This document shows, piece by piece, positions 10,602-20,545 of a DNA stretch of 64,000 nucleotides. The DNA comes from Alphaproteobacteria bacterium. GTDB taxonomy: Bacteria; Pseudomonadota; Alphaproteobacteria; Rhizobiales; Beijerinckiaceae. The stretch spans positions 186,001 through 250,000 of the forward strand of contig VGDT01000001.1 in NCBI GenBank assembly GCA_016869595.1, written 5' to 3'. Within the stretch, counting starts at the first letter, position 1, and the number at the start of each line of letters is the position of its first letter. The position numbers and the translations under genes are program-made. The notes beneath the pieces are model-generated. The model ran no database searches, was not told the origin of the DNA, and saw only the letters and a program-made list of their open reading frames with translations.

Positions 10602-11752
10602 TCTCGCGCGCTGAACGAACCCCTTTCTCGGACTGGGCGTGGACGGTGGATCGCTGGCTGCTGGCGAGTCTTGCACTGCTGATCGTCGCCGGCCTCGTCT
10701 TCGCCATGGCTGGCAGCCCGCCAGTGGCCGAACGGCTGCATTTGCCGACATTCCATTTCGTCAACCGACAGGTGATGTATCTTCTTCCGGCGCTCGTCGT
10801 GATGATCGCGACGTCCTTTCTCTCGCCGCGTCACGTGCGCCGGCTTGCGCTCGTAATCTTCGTCATTTCGCTTGCGCTCGTCATCGCAACGATCTTCTAC
10901 GGTCAGGAAGTGAAGGGCGCGAAACGGTGGATCTTCGGAATCCAGCCATCGGAGTTTCTCAAGCCCGCCTTCGTCGTGCTTGTCGCTTGGGCTTTTTCCG
11001 AAGGAGCGCGGCGCAAGGACGTTCCCGGGAATCTGATCGCTCTTCTGTTAATGCCCGTCACGATCGCGCCGTTGATACTGCAGCCTGACTTCGGCCAGAC
11101 GATGCTGATTTCGATCGTTTGGGCGGCGCTGTTCTTCATGGCCGGCCTGCACTGGATATGGGTTGTCGGCCTTGGCGGATTGGGCGGCGTCTCGGCGCTG
11201 CTCGCCTATAAATTTGTGCCGCATGTTCACGCGCGCATCGAGAGCTTCCTGGAGCCGCCGCCGCCGGTCGCAGGCGTGCCGGCCAACTTTCAGTCGGAGA
11301 CGGCGCTCGAGAGCTTCATTGCCGGATCGTGGTTCGGCAAGGGTCCCGGCGAAGGGGTGATCAAGCGCATCCTTCCAGATTCGCACACCGATTTCATCTT
11401 CGCTGTCATTGGCGAGGAATTCGGCGTTCTCGTTTGTATCGCGCTCGCGGCGGTCTTCGCCTTCGTCGTTGTGCGAGGGCTCTTCTCGGCGGCGCAAAAC
11501 AACGACCCCTTCTGCCGTTTCGCCACCGCGGGACTCGTGATGCTCTTTGGCTTGCAGAGCTGCATCAATATGGCGGTGAATGTGCATCTCATGCCCGCCA
11601 AGGGTATGACGCTGCCGTTTGTTTCCTATGGCGGCTCTTCGCTCATTTCTTTGTCGCTCGGCATGGGATTTCTGCTCGCTGTCACGCGCAAGCGGCCGCG
11701 CGCCCGCGTGCTGAGCGAGCTCGCCGCGACGGGCGTTCCTGCCGCTGCGTGA
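10598..11752 (+). CDS. ftsW: Peptidoglycan glycosyltransferase FtsW (SEDS family)
   Basis: Polytopic SEDS protein that polymerises lipid II at the septum together with FtsI. The 384 residues contain about ten membrane helices. Family motifs are [16 protein letters not shown] near 108, QPDFGQTM near 165, a long extracytoplasmic loop with the [20 protein letters not shown] stretch near 250-270, and [14 protein letters not shown] near 340. ATG overlaps the murD TGA. FtsW rather than RodA is chosen because of its dcw position. Confidence 0.96.
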   Translation: MISRAERTPFSDWAWTVDRWLLASLALLIVAGLVFAMAGSPPVAERLHLPTFHFVNRQVMYLLPALVVMIATSFLSPRHVRRLALVIFVISLALVIATIFYGQEVKGAKRWIFGIQPSEFLKPAFVVLVAWAFSEGARRKDVPGNLIALLLMPVTIAPLILQPDFGQTMLISIVWAALFFMAGLHWIWVVGLGGLGGVSALLAYKFVPHVHARIESFLEPPPPVAGVPANFQSETALESFIAGSWFGKGPGEGVIKRILPDSHTDFIFAVIGEEFGVLVCIALAAVFAFVVVRGLFSAAQNNDPFCRFATAGLVMLFGLQSCINMAVNVHLMPAKGMTLPFVSYGGSSLISLSLGMGFLLAVTRKRPRARVLSELAATGVPAAA

Positions 11753-11765
11753 TAGAAGCTCCGGT

Positions 11766-12881
11766 ATGATCGATTCCCCGATTCTCCTCGCCGCCGGCGG
11801 CACCGGCGGCCATCTTTTTCCGGCCGAGGCGCTCGCGCATGCGCTCGCGGCTCGTGGGCTCGTGGCGGAGCTCGTCACCGAAGAGCGCGCGTTGCGCTAC
11901 GGCGGCAATTTTCCCGCGAGGGCCATGCATGTGATCCCCGCCGGAACGCCGCGTGGCGGCTCGCTCTTCGCCAAGGCGCAGGCGGTGGCGCGTCTCGCGA
12001 TCGGCACAGCGCAGGCGGTCGCGCTCCTGCGACAGGTGAAGCCCGCCGCGGTGATCGGTTTTGGCGGCTATCCGACCGTGCCGCCCTTGCTTGCGGCGTC
12101 CTATCTGGGCGTGCCGAGCGCCTTGCACGAAGCGAATGGCGTGATGGGCAAGGCTAATCGCTTCCTCGCAGGCCGTGTGGACAGGATTGCCGCTGGCCTG
12201 CCGACTCTCGTCGTGCAGCCGGCCCTGCAAAACAAGGTCGTCGTCACGGGCAATCCGGTGCGTCCCAACGTGCTCGAGGCCGCGAAGACGCCTTATCCGA
12301 CCTTTGACGATGGAATCTTCCGGCTGCTTGTCGCGGGCGGTTCGCAAGGCGCGCGCGTAATGGCCGACATCGTGCCAGCGGCCATCGCAGCGCTTCCTGA
12401 GGCTCTGAGAGCAAGAATAACCGTCGTTCAACAAGCGCGCCCCGAAGATATCGAGCGCGTCGAGGCGATCTATGCCGGCGCCAAGGTCACAGCCGAGATT
12501 GCGCCCTTCTTCGCCGATTTCCCGGCGCGGGTCGCCGCGGCGCATTACGTCATCGCCCGCGCCGGCGCCTCGACGGTTTCGGAGCTTGCGGTCATTGGGC
12601 GCCCGGCGATGCTGGTGCCGCTGCCGCATGCGCTCGATCAGGATCAGGCGGCGAACGCCGCCTTTCTTGAGCAGGCGGGGGGCGCTGAAACCGTGCGACA
12701 AAGCGATTTCACGCCGGAATTTTTGACGCAGCGGCTTTCCGAACTCGTTCGTGCGCCGGCGCAACTTTCCGCGCGCGCCGAAGCTGCTAAGCGCGTGGGA
12801 GTCGCCGACGCGGCCGATCGCCTCGCCGATCTGATCATCGACGTTGCGCGAGAAAACGTCGCGAGACGGAGACAAGGATGA
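11766..12881 (+). CDS. murG: Lipid II synthase MurG (GlcNAc transferase)
   Basis: Peripheral membrane GT-B glycosyltransferase that adds GlcNAc to lipid I. The 371-residue protein begins with the glycine-rich loop [17 protein letters not shown] (acceptor binding). It continues with [16 protein letters not shown] and [15 protein letters not shown], and in the C-terminal half has [11 protein letters not shown] and [24 protein letters not shown] followed by DQDQAANA for UDP-GlcNAc binding. The first 13 bases after ftsW hold a weak ribosome site. The end overlaps murC by four bases. Confidence 0.97.
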   Translation: MIDSPILLAAGGTGGHLFPAEALAHALAARGLVAELVTEERALRYGGNFPARAMHVIPAGTPRGGSLFAKAQAVARLAIGTAQAVALLRQVKPAAVIGFGGYPTVPPLLAASYLGVPSALHEANGVMGKANRFLAGRVDRIAAGLPTLVVQPALQNKVVVTGNPVRPNVLEAAKTPYPTFDDGIFRLLVAGGSQGARVMADIVPAAIAALPEALRARITVVQQARPEDIERVEAIYAGAKVTAEIAPFFADFPARVAAAHYVIARAGASTVSELAVIGRPAMLVPLPHALDQDQAANAAFLEQAGGAETVRQSDFTPEFLTQRLSELVRAPAQLSARAEAAKRVGVADAADRLADLIIDVARENVARRRQG

Positions 12882-14287
12882 AACTGCCGCGAGAGCTTGG
12901 GCCAATTCACTTTGTCGGCATCGGCGGCATCGGCATGTCGGGCATCGCCGAAGTGCTGCTCAATCTCGGCTACAAGGTACAGGGGTCCGACGCCGCCGAA
13001 AACGCTAACGTCAAGCGGCTTGTCGAAAAAGGCGCGACGATCGGCATCGGACATGACGCGAAAAATCTTGGCGAAGCCGCAGTCGTCGTCGTCTCGACCG
13101 CGATCAAACGCGACAATCCCGAACTTGTGGCCGCGCGCGAAAAACGTCTTCCGGTCGTGCGTCGCGCCGAGATGCTCGCCGAGCTCATGCGCCTCAAGCA
13201 ATGCGTCGCGATCGCCGGCACGCATGGCAAGACCACGACGACCTCGCTTGTCGCGACGCTGCTCGACGCCGGCGGTCTCGATCCGACGGTGATCAACGGC
13301 GGCATCATCAACGCCTACGGCACGAATGCGCGTCTTGGCGCCGGCGACTGGATGGTGGTCGAGGCCGATGAGAGCGACGGCACATTCCTCAAATTGCCGG
13401 CCGACGTCGCTATTGTCACCAATATCGACCCCGAACATCTCGACCATTTCCACACATTCGACGCCATCAAGGAAGCCTTCCGTAACTTTGTGGAGAATAT
13501 TCCCTTCTACGGTTTCGCGGTGATGTGCCTCGATCATCCGACGGTGCAGGAGCTCGTCGGCCGCATCGAGGACCGCCGCGTCATCACCTATGGCGAAAAT
13601 CCGCAGGCCGACGTGCGCCTTCTCGACGTCAATCTCGAGGGCGGCGTGTGCAAATTCAGCGTGCTCCTCCGCGACCGCAAGACGTCGCAGGCGATCTATC
13701 TTGAAGAGCTCGTCCTGCCGATGCCCGGTCATCATAACGCGCTGAACGCGACCGCCGCCGTCGCGGTCGCCAATGAACTTGGGCTATCGCCGGAACAGAT
13801 CCGCAAGGCGCTCGCAGGCTTCGGCGGCGTTAAGCGTCGCTTCACGAAGACCGGCGAATGGAACGGCGTGCAGATTTTCGATGACTACGGCCATCATCCC
13901 GTCGAGATTGCCGCCGTGCTACGGGCCGCGCGCGCTTCGACCAAAGGCAAGGTTGTCGCGTTGATGCAGCCGCATCGCTTCACCCGGCTGCAATCGCTCT
14001 TTGATTCGTTCGCAACTTGTTTCAACGACGCCGACGTGGTCATCGTCGCCGATGTCTATCCCGCAGGCGAACAGCCGATCGACGGCGTCAATCGCGACTC
14101 TCTTGTCTCCGCGATCAAGGCGCATGGCCATCGCCGCGCTTTGGGGCTTCCATCGCCGGAAGTTCTTCCAGCGATGGTCCGCGAGATCGTCGCGCCGGGC
14201 GATTACGTGGTGTGTCTTGGCGCCGGCAACATCACGCAATGGGCCTATGCGCTGCCTGAGCAGCTTGCGGCGGGGAAGGAGCCGTGA
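12878..14287 (+). CDS. murC: UDP-N-acetylmuramate--L-alanine ligase MurC
   Basis: First Mur ligase, joining L-alanine to UDP-MurNAc. The 469-residue protein has an N-terminal [17 protein letters not shown] Rossmann segment and the P-loop [18 protein letters not shown] (~112-129). The central domain contains [13 protein letters not shown] and [11 protein letters not shown]; the C-terminal domain has [14 protein letters not shown] and MQPHRFTRL. This is full length. It ends just before a large hairpin repeat that separates it from murB, the only clear break in the tightly packed cluster. Confidence 0.97.
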   Translation: MKLPRELGPIHFVGIGGIGMSGIAEVLLNLGYKVQGSDAAENANVKRLVEKGATIGIGHDAKNLGEAAVVVVSTAIKRDNPELVAAREKRLPVVRRAEMLAELMRLKQCVAIAGTHGKTTTTSLVATLLDAGGLDPTVINGGIINAYGTNARLGAGDWMVVEADESDGTFLKLPADVAIVTNIDPEHLDHFHTFDAIKEAFRNFVENIPFYGFAVMCLDHPTVQELVGRIEDRRVITYGENPQADVRLLDVNLEGGVCKFSVLLRDRKTSQAIYLEELVLPMPGHHNALNATAAVAVANELGLSPEQIRKALAGFGGVKRRFTKTGEWNGVQIFDDYGHHPVEIAAVLRAARASTKGKVVALMQPHRFTRLQSLFDSFATCFNDADVVIVADVYPAGEQPIDGVNRDSLVSAIKAHGHRRALGLPSPEVLPAMVREIVAPGDYVVCLGAGNITQWAYALPEQLAAGKEP

Positions 14288-14298
14288 CGTTGTTTTCA

Positions 14299-14423
14299 CC
14301 CCCTCCCTGTCTCTCCCCCGCTGAAGCGGGAGAGGGGACCCTAACGAGCGGCTTCTACGCAGCTTGGACAAAGCGCGCGATCTGCTCCCTCTCCCGTGAA
14401 ACGGGGGAAGGTTGGGGAGGGGG
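14299..14423. repeat. Double-hairpin intergenic repeat between murC and murB
   Basis: The outer arms (CCCCCTCCC at 14299-14307 and GGGAGGGGG at 14415-14423, plus inner TCCCCCG/CGGGGGA) are inverted relative to each other. Each half also folds by itself: CTCTCCCCCGCT/AGCGGGAG around 14311-14333 and TCTCCCGT/ACGGGGGA around 14391-14408. Purine- and pyrimidine-rich palindromes of this style are dispersed in rhizobial genomes (recollection, not checked). Its last bases supply the purine stretch in front of the murB start. Confidence 0.75.
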
Positions 14424-14429
14424 CATGGC

Positions 14430-15350
14430 GTGACCTTTCCCGACATCTCTGCCGAAATAATCTCCGCCATGCCGCAATTGCGTGGACGGCTCACGGCGAA
14501 TGAACCGCTCGCGCCCTATACGTGGTTTCGAGTCGGGGGGCCGGCGCAGATCCTGTTCATGCCTGCGGACGAAGCCGATCTCGCTTATTTCCTTGCCCAT
14601 CTTTCGAAAGAGATTCCCGTTATCGTGATTGGGCTCGGCTCCAATCTCATCGTGCGCGACGGCGGCGTCGAAGGCGTCGTCATTCGGCTTTCGGCCAAGG
14701 GCTTCGGCGATATCATCGTCGAAGACGGCTGCAGGCTACGAGTCGGCGCCGCCGTTCCCGATGTGAAGGCGGCGCGCGCCGCAGCCGAAGCGGGCATCGA
14801 CGGTCTGGCCTTCTATCGCGGCATTCCCGGCGCCATCGGCGGCGCGCTGCGGATGAACGCCGGCGCGCATGGCGGAGAAACCAAGGATAGGCTGATCGAA
14901 GCGCGCGGCGTCAACCGCGCCGGCGACATACGCGTTTTCACCAACGCCGATATGGGCTACGCCTATCGCCATTGCTCCGCGCCGGATGATGTGATCTTCA
15001 CCCAAGCGCTCTATCAGGGCCACCCAGGCGATCCGGCGACGATCATCGCCGAGATGGAGCGCATCACGGCGGCGCGTGAAGCCTCGCAGCCGATCAAGGA
15101 AAAGACCGGCGGCTCGACCTTCAAAAATCCTGAAGGTGCAAAGGCATGGCAGTTGATCGACGCGGCCGGCTGTCGTGGACTTGTCGTTGGCGACGCGCAG
15201 GTCAGCGAGATGCATTGCAATTTTCTCATCAACCGCGGGCGCGCCATCGCCGCCGACATTGAGACGCTTGGCGAAGAGGTGCGCAAGCGCGTGCGTGAGA
15301 CGAGCGGCGTCGATCTGCATTGGGAGATCAAGCGAATAGGCGTCGCGTGA
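14430..15350 (+). CDS. murB: UDP-N-acetylenolpyruvoylglucosamine reductase MurB
   Basis: FAD-dependent enzyme that reduces the enolpyruvyl group to make UDP-MurNAc. The ~306-residue protein shows [12 protein letters not shown] near 33-44 and [12 protein letters not shown] near 69-80 (FAD binding). [21 protein letters not shown] lies near 130, and GGSTFKNP near 227 carries the catalytic serine. I prefer GTG 14430, seven bases after GGGGAGGGGG; TTG 14412 inside the repeat is an alternative. There is no usable ATG, because the one at 14425 meets a stop at once. Confidence 0.93.
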   Translation: MTFPDISAEIISAMPQLRGRLTANEPLAPYTWFRVGGPAQILFMPADEADLAYFLAHLSKEIPVIVIGLGSNLIVRDGGVEGVVIRLSAKGFGDIIVEDGCRLRVGAAVPDVKAARAAAEAGIDGLAFYRGIPGAIGGALRMNAGAHGGETKDRLIEARGVNRAGDIRVFTNADMGYAYRHCSAPDDVIFTQALYQGHPGDPATIIAEMERITAAREASQPIKEKTGGSTFKNPEGAKAWQLIDAAGCRGLVVGDAQVSEMHCNFLINRGRAIAADIETLGEEVRKRVRETSGVDLHWEIKRIGVA

Positions 15351-15429
15351 AGTGGCCGCCACTGGGTCGTGAGGCCGTCTTGCGAATTTTTGCGCCGATC
15401 TGCGGCGCGCTCGATCGGATATTCAAATC

Positions 15430-16353
15430 ATGACCAAGCACGTCGCCGTTCTGATGGGCGGACTTTCCGCCGAACGCGAAATTTCTTTGCGGTCGGGCGA
15501 AGCCTGCGCGAAGGCTCTCGAAGAGCAGGGATTTCGCGTTACCCGCGTCGACGCCGGACATGACGTCGCGAATGTCCTTTCATCGCTCAAACCGGACGTC
15601 GCCTTCAACGCGCTCCATGGAAAGTTTGGCGAGGACGGCTGCATTCAGGGCGTGCTGGAGCTTCTGCGCATCCCGTACACGCATTCCGGCGTGCTTGCCT
15701 CATCAGTGGCGATGAAAAAGGACGTGGCGAAGACGGTGATGGCGGCCGCTGGCGTTCCCGTGCCTGGCGGGCGGGTTTTGCACAGGCTGGAGGCCGCCAA
15801 GGCGCATGCGCTGCCCCTTCCTTATGTGCTCAAGCCCGTCTCCGAAGGCTCCTCCTTCGGGGTCTTCATCGTCAACGAGGGCCAGGAGCATCCTCCCCAG
15901 GAGTTATGGCGAGAGGATTGGTCGCACGGCGACATGATGCTTGCGGAGCAGTTCATCGCGGGACGCGAGCTCACCTGCGCCGTCATGGGCGACAAGGCTC
16001 TGGACGTGATTGAAATTCTCGCTTCTGACGGCGGTTGGTACGACTATCACGCGAAATACGCCAAAGGGGGCTCGAAACACGTCCTTCCGGCGAATCTTAA
16101 ACAGAATATTTACCAAGAGGTTCAACATTTGGCCCTTGAGGCTCACCGAGCTCTCGGCTGTCGCGGCGTAAGCCGCGCGGACTTTCGATACGACGACCGC
16201 CCTGGAGGTACGGGTGAGCTCGTCGTGCTGGAAGTGAATACGCAGCCCGGGATGACGGAGACCTCGCTCGTGCCAGAAATGGCGGCTTACGCAGGTTTTT
16301 CGTTCGGCGAGCTGGTCAAATGGATGGTGGAAGACGCATCCTGCGATCGTTGA
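15430..16353 (+). CDS. ddl: D-alanine--D-alanine ligase
   Basis: ATP-grasp ligase that makes the D-Ala-D-Ala dipeptide used by MurF. The 307-residue protein begins KHVAVLMGGLSAEREISLRSG, the classical N-terminal Ddl signature. It contains ALHGKFGEDGCIQGVLELL, YTHSGVLASSVAMKKDVAK, KPVSEGSSFGVF and the metal-binding end VLEVNTQPGMTETSL. The ATG follows an 80-base gap after murB with no strong ribosome site. The 3' end overlaps ftsQ by 34 bases. Confidence 0.96.
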   Translation: MTKHVAVLMGGLSAEREISLRSGEACAKALEEQGFRVTRVDAGHDVANVLSSLKPDVAFNALHGKFGEDGCIQGVLELLRIPYTHSGVLASSVAMKKDVAKTVMAAAGVPVPGGRVLHRLEAAKAHALPLPYVLKPVSEGSSFGVFIVNEGQEHPPQELWREDWSHGDMMLAEQFIAGRELTCAVMGDKALDVIEILASDGGWYDYHAKYAKGGSKHVLPANLKQNIYQEVQHLALEAHRALGCRGVSRADFRYDDRPGGTGELVVLEVNTQPGMTETSLVPEMAAYAGFSFGELVKWMVEDASCDR

Positions 16354-17333
16354 AGGAGTCGTTTGCGGCTCGGCATTCGCTCGTCCCTATCGTCCCCAAT
16401 GAATCCTCATATGCCCTGGCCGCGGTGGTCGCCGTTACGTCGGCTCCGCTTGCGAGCGCTCCCGCCGCCGTCGTCGCGCCGCGCGCGCCATCACGCAAAA
16501 GCCGCCGCGGACGCCTCCTCTCGCGCCTAGCGCTTCTGAGCCGTCCGGGCGTCGGCTCGCTTGCGACGATCGCGCTCTTCGTCTTTGTCGGCGCGGCCGG
16601 CTTCATCGAGAATGGCGGCTACGCCGATCTCGTCGCGCGCGAGGGTGAACTCTACGACGTCGCGGCGCGCTTCGCGGGCTTTCCGATTTCCGCGGTCACC
16701 ATTACGGGCCAGTCGCGTTTGAGCGAGCGCGAACTCCTCGACGCCGCAGGCGTTGGTCCGCGGAACTCTTTGCCTTTCCTCGATGCGACTGCGGTGCGCG
16801 ATCGACTGATGCAGGTCCCGCTCGTGAAATCAGCGCGGGTGATGAAGCTCTATCCCAGCCGCCTCGTGATCGCGATCGAAGAACGCCAGCCCAGCGCTTT
16901 GTGGCAGCGCGATGGACGTGTCGCCGTCATCTCTGAAGACGGCGTGCCGATCGATGAATTGCGCGACCAGCGCTATCTCGGACTGCCGTTCGTCGTTGGC
17001 GAAGGCGCGCAAAAACGGCTACCCGAATTCCTCATGCTGATGACAAAGGCCGGGGATCTTTCGCATCGGATCAAAGCTGGCGTGCTCGTCGCCGGGCGCC
17101 GCTGGAACTTCGAGATGACGAACGGCGTGACGGTGAAGCTGCCGGAGATCGGTCCGGCCGAAGCGCTGGAGACGCTCGCGCGGCTGCAGCGAGAGGCCCG
17201 CATTCTCGATAAGGATGTGATGTTTGTTGATTTGCGAATTCCTGATCGCGTGAGCGTGCGGTTGACGGAAGAGGCCGCGGCGACGCGCGAGGCTCAGACG
17301 GCGCCGCGCAAATCGTCGAAGAGTGGTGGTTAG
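16320..17333 (+). CDS. ftsQ: Cell division protein FtsQ
   Basis: Bitopic divisome protein of about 337 residues. A long basic cytoplasmic tail rich in Ala, Pro and Arg precedes one transmembrane helix near 80-97 (LATIALFVFVGAAGFI). Then come a POTRA domain (ISAVTITGQSRLSERELLDAAGV, ~125-195) and a FtsQ/DivIB beta domain with SARVMKLYPSRLVIAIEERQPSALWQ. ATG 16320 lies inside ddl; the ATG at 16324 is out of frame, and the GTG at 16326 or later starts would shorten the tail. It sits upstream of ftsA as in most Gram-negative bacteria. Confidence 0.92.
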   Translation: MDGGRRILRSLKESFAARHSLVPIVPNESSYALAAVVAVTSAPLASAPAAVVAPRAPSRKSRRGRLLSRLALLSRPGVGSLATIALFVFVGAAGFIENGGYADLVAREGELYDVAARFAGFPISAVTITGQSRLSERELLDAAGVGPRNSLPFLDATAVRDRLMQVPLVKSARVMKLYPSRLVIAIEERQPSALWQRDGRVAVISEDGVPIDELRDQRYLGLPFVVGEGAQKRLPEFLMLMTKAGDLSHRIKAGVLVAGRRWNFEMTNGVTVKLPEIGPAEALETLARLQREARILDKDVMFVDLRIPDRVSVRLTEEAAATREAQTAPRKSSKSGG

Positions 17334-17337
17334 CTGC

Positions 17338-18648
17338 ATGATTTTGCCCATCATTCCTCCACGCATGAAGCCGCTCTCGCCGCGACGTTCTGCGACTTTC
17401 GCGGCGCTCGACGTCGGCACGTCCAAGATCGCCTGCCTCATCGCGCGGCTGACGCCGCTTGGCGCCATAGCGCCCGGCGATTGGCGCACCCACCGAATCC
17501 GCATCGTCGGCATCGGCCATCAGCGCTCCCTGGGCGTGAAGAATGGCTTTGTGGTTGACATGAACGCGGCTGACGCCGCGATACGACAGACGGTGGACGC
17601 CGCCGAACGCATGGCTGGCATGCAGATCGAACGCGTCGTCGTTACGGCTGCGGGCGGCAGATTGTCGTCGGAGCACTTCCAGGCGAAACGCGTCATTGGC
17701 GGCCGCGAAGTCGCCGAAGACGACATTCATCGCGTTCTCGAAGCTTCGGCCGCGCATCATCTCCATCGCGGCCGCGTCGCCGTGCACTCGCTGCCCACCG
17801 GCTTCTCTCTTGACGGCGTGTCAGGCATCCGCGAGCCCAAGGACATGATCGGCGAGGAGCTCGGAGTCGATCTCCATGTCGCGACCTGCGATCAGGCTGC
17901 GGCCCGCAATCTGATCATGGCTGTCGAGCGTGGCCATCTCAGCGTCGAGGGCATGGCCGCTGCGCCTTATGTCGCAGCTCTCTCGACGCTCGAACCCGAT
18001 GAAGCCGAGATGGGCGTCGTCGTCGTCGATATGGGCGCCGGGTCGACTTCTGTCGCCGTCTTCGCCAGAGGCGAGTTGATTTATGTTGACGCCGTCGCGC
18101 TCGGCGGCGGTCACGTCACCATGGACATCGCACGCGGGCTCGATGCGCGGCTCTCCGACGCGGAGCGGCTGAAGACCTTTCACGGGTCGGCGATCGCTTC
18201 GATCTCTGACGAGCGGGAAACCATCTCCTTCGATCACGTCGGCGAGAGCGATCACAAGGCGCATGCGCCGAAATCGCATCTCGTGCGCATCATCCGCCCG
18301 CGAGTCGAGGAGACGCTTGAATTCCTCCGTGACCGCTTGGCCAAGGCCGGCCATCCGAGCGGCCCCGGCCGCCGCATCGTCCTGACTGGCGGCGCAAGTC
18401 AGCTCACGGGCGTCGCCGAAGCCGCGCGTCGCATTCTTGGCGGCCAGGTGCGGGTGGGGCGTCCGATCGGGGTCGAAGGCCTGCCGGAATCGGCAAGGAC
18501 TCCCGCCTTCGCGGCGGCCGCTGGACTGCTCGTCTATCCGCAGGTCGCCGGGCATGAATATTTCGAGCCGCGCCGGATCGAGCGCGCGGCGACAGGAACG
18601 GACGGATACATCACGCGCGTAGGGAGATGGTTAAGAGAAAGCTTCTAG
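17338..18648 (+). CDS. ftsA: Cell division protein FtsA (actin-like)
   Basis: Actin-fold ATPase that tethers FtsZ filaments to the membrane. The ~436-residue protein has the phosphate-1 loop AALDVGTSKIACLIARL, the 1C subdomain around VKNGFVVDMNAADAAIRQTV, and the phosphate-2 motif VVVDMGAGSTSVAVF near 229. The adenosine motif VLTGGASQLTGVAE lies near 345, and a C-terminal amphipathic end (GRWLRESF) serves as membrane target. ATG 17338, four bases after the ftsQ stop, is used; ATG 17365 (MKPLSPRR) and GTG 17323 are also possible because no ribosome site is decisive. Confidence 0.94.
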   Translation: MILPIIPPRMKPLSPRRSATFAALDVGTSKIACLIARLTPLGAIAPGDWRTHRIRIVGIGHQRSLGVKNGFVVDMNAADAAIRQTVDAAERMAGMQIERVVVTAAGGRLSSEHFQAKRVIGGREVAEDDIHRVLEASAAHHLHRGRVAVHSLPTGFSLDGVSGIREPKDMIGEELGVDLHVATCDQAAARNLIMAVERGHLSVEGMAAAPYVAALSTLEPDEAEMGVVVVDMGAGSTSVAVFARGELIYVDAVALGGGHVTMDIARGLDARLSDAERLKTFHGSAIASISDERETISFDHVGESDHKAHAPKSHLVRIIRPRVEETLEFLRDRLAKAGHPSGPGRRIVLTGGASQLTGVAEAARRILGGQVRVGRPIGVEGLPESARTPAFAAAAGLLVYPQVAGHEYFEPRRIERAATGTDGYITRVGRWLRESF

Positions 18649-18795
18649 AATCGCGCGGAAGTGATTCATTCAATCGGCGCGCCGACAGCAGGACGCCGAG
18701 CATGATTGCCGAGGACGACGCGTTCGGCGACCGGGCGTCCAATGGCGAAGGATAATGAGCGCCGAGTCGTGAACGAATGGTGAGAGGCCTGGCAG

Positions 18796-20439
18796 ATGAC
18801 GATCAACCTTAAAGCTCCCGAATTGAGGGAATTGAAGCCCCGCATCATGGTTTGCGGCGTCGGCGGCGGCGGCTGCAACGCCGTCAACAACATGATCTCG
18901 TCCGGTCTGTCCGGCGTCGATTTCCTCGTCGCCAATACCGACGCGCAGGCGCTCGCCTCCTCGCAGGCCGAACGCGTCATTCAGATGGGCTTGCAAGTGA
19001 CGGAAGGTTTGGGCGCGGGCGCTCAGCCTGAAGTCGGCCGCGCCGCGGCCGAAGAAGCGCGCGAAGAAATTCGTGAGCATCTCGGCGGCGCGCATATGTG
19101 CTTTGTCACCGCCGGCATGGGCGGCGGCACCGGCACGGGCGCCGCTCCGGTGATCGCGCAGATCGCGCGCGAGATGGGCATTCTCACCGTCGGCGTCGTC
19201 ACCAAGCCGTTCCATTTTGAAGGCCAGCGTCGCCTGCGCATCGCCGAGTCGGGCATTTCCGAACTGCAAAAATGCGTCGATACGCTGATCGTTATCCCGA
19301 ACCAGAATCTCTTCCGCATCGCCACGGAAAAAACGACCTTCGCCGACGCCTTCGCCATGGCCGATCAGGTTCTCTATTCGGGAGTGGCGTCGGTTACGGA
19401 CCTGATGGTCAAAGAGGGCCTCATCAACCTCGATTTTGCCGACGTCCGCTCGATCATGCGCGGAATGGGCAAGGCGATGATGGGCACCGGCGAAGCCACG
19501 GGCGAAAATCGCGCCAATCTCGCGGCGGAAGCGGCGATCGCGAATCCGCTGCTCGATGAAGTGTCGATGAAGGGCGCGCGCGGCCTGCTGATCTCCATCA
19601 CCGGCGGCCACGACCTCACGCTTTACGAAGTGGACGAGGCGGCGAGCCGTATTCGCCAGGAGGTCGACGAGGACGCCAACATCATTCTGGGCGCGACATT
19701 CGATTCATCGCTCGAAGGCGTGGTGCGCGTCTCCGTCGTCGCAACCGGCATCGATCTCGCCGCAATCACCGCCGACGATCCGACGAGCGAATCGCGTCTT
19801 GCAGAAGCCGCCCAGCGCCTGCGCAACCAGTTGCAGCAGGCCCGCGCCCAGCAATCCGCGCCGGTTGTCGAACCCGTTCCCGTCGCGCTCTATAGGGAGG
19901 AGCCGCAACCTGCGGACAGCTATTACGCTGAGCCGGCGGCGCCGGCGCTTGGCGTCTATCTTGAGCCGGCGCCGCCGCGTCCCTCCTATGGCGAACCGCG
20001 GCTCGACGCCGTGCGTCCTGAGGCGCCCGTCGGCGCCTATGTGCCGCCTGCGCCCGAACAGCCCCGTGCGCCGCGCATGCCGCAGATCGAAGATTTCCCC
20101 CAGCCGATCCAAGATCAGTTGCGTCAGCAAATGGGCGGGGGCGATCATCGCCGCAAATCGATCTTCGAGCGTCTCGCTTCCTTTGGCGCGAGCCGTCAGG
20201 AAGACGGTCTGCAGAGCGCGCCCGCGGCGTCGGGGTCTCGCCCGCAAATGGCCCCGGGGGGCGCTCAGCCGTCGGCGACCCATGCCGAATATGGCAAGCG
20301 TCCCGTCGCTCCGCCGCCGGTGGGCTCTGGAGGGCAAGCGGCGCTTGATCCCCACAGCCGTCGCCCGCTGCAACCTCGCTCCGCTGAGGAGGATCATCTG
20401 GAGATCCCAGCCTTCCTGCGCCGACAGGCCAATCACTGA
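18796..20439 (+). CDS. ftsZ: Cell division GTPase FtsZ
   Basis: Tubulin-like GTPase that forms the Z ring. In 547 residues the N-terminal globular domain shows [15 protein letters not shown] near 17-31, the tubulin signature [13 protein letters not shown] near 110 and the T7-loop stretch [17 protein letters not shown] near 213-230. After residue ~320 comes a long linker rich in Pro, Ala and Gln, typical of alphaproteobacteria. The conserved C-terminal peptide IPAFLRRQ, which binds FtsA and other partners, ends the protein. A 147-base gap after ftsA separates it, and a strong terminator follows. Confidence 0.98.
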   Translation: MTINLKAPELRELKPRIMVCGVGGGGCNAVNNMISSGLSGVDFLVANTDAQALASSQAERVIQMGLQVTEGLGAGAQPEVGRAAAEEAREEIREHLGGAHMCFVTAGMGGGTGTGAAPVIAQIAREMGILTVGVVTKPFHFEGQRRLRIAESGISELQKCVDTLIVIPNQNLFRIATEKTTFADAFAMADQVLYSGVASVTDLMVKEGLINLDFADVRSIMRGMGKAMMGTGEATGENRANLAAEAAIANPLLDEVSMKGARGLLISITGGHDLTLYEVDEAASRIRQEVDEDANIILGATFDSSLEGVVRVSVVATGIDLAAITADDPTSESRLAEAAQRLRNQLQQARAQQSAPVVEPVPVALYREEPQPADSYYAEPAAPALGVYLEPAPPRPSYGEPRLDAVRPEAPVGAYVPPAPEQPRAPRMPQIEDFPQPIQDQLRQQMGGGDHRRKSIFERLASFGASRQEDGLQSAPAASGSRPQMAPGGAQPSATHAEYGKRPVAPPPVGSGGQAALDPHSRRPLQPRSAEEDHLEIPAFLRRQANH

Positions 20440-20456
20440 GCCTCTCAAACAATCGG

Positions 20457-20485
20457 AAAAGGCCCGCCTCGCGGGCCTTTTCTTT
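20457..20485 (+). terminator. Intrinsic terminator after ftsZ
   Basis: AAAAGGCCCGC (20457-20467) and GCGGGCCTTTT (20471-20481) form an 11-bp stem with a three-base loop, followed by CTTTT. It ends the dcw transcript and separates it from lpxC. Confidence 0.9.
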
Positions 20486-20545
20486 TGGGCATCACCGTTT
20501 GTAACAAACTGTAGGAAACCGTGACTGGAGCCGCCACGCTCGGAT

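Noticed and set aside
11682-12905. Minus-strand open frame of 407 codons opposite murG
   Set aside because: Shadow of murG; Arg/His-rich without domain pattern.
18620-18800. CtrA-type TTAA half sites before ftsZ and near 1830
   Set aside because: Only single half sites with poor partners (TTAA-N7-CTTC); insufficient for a call.
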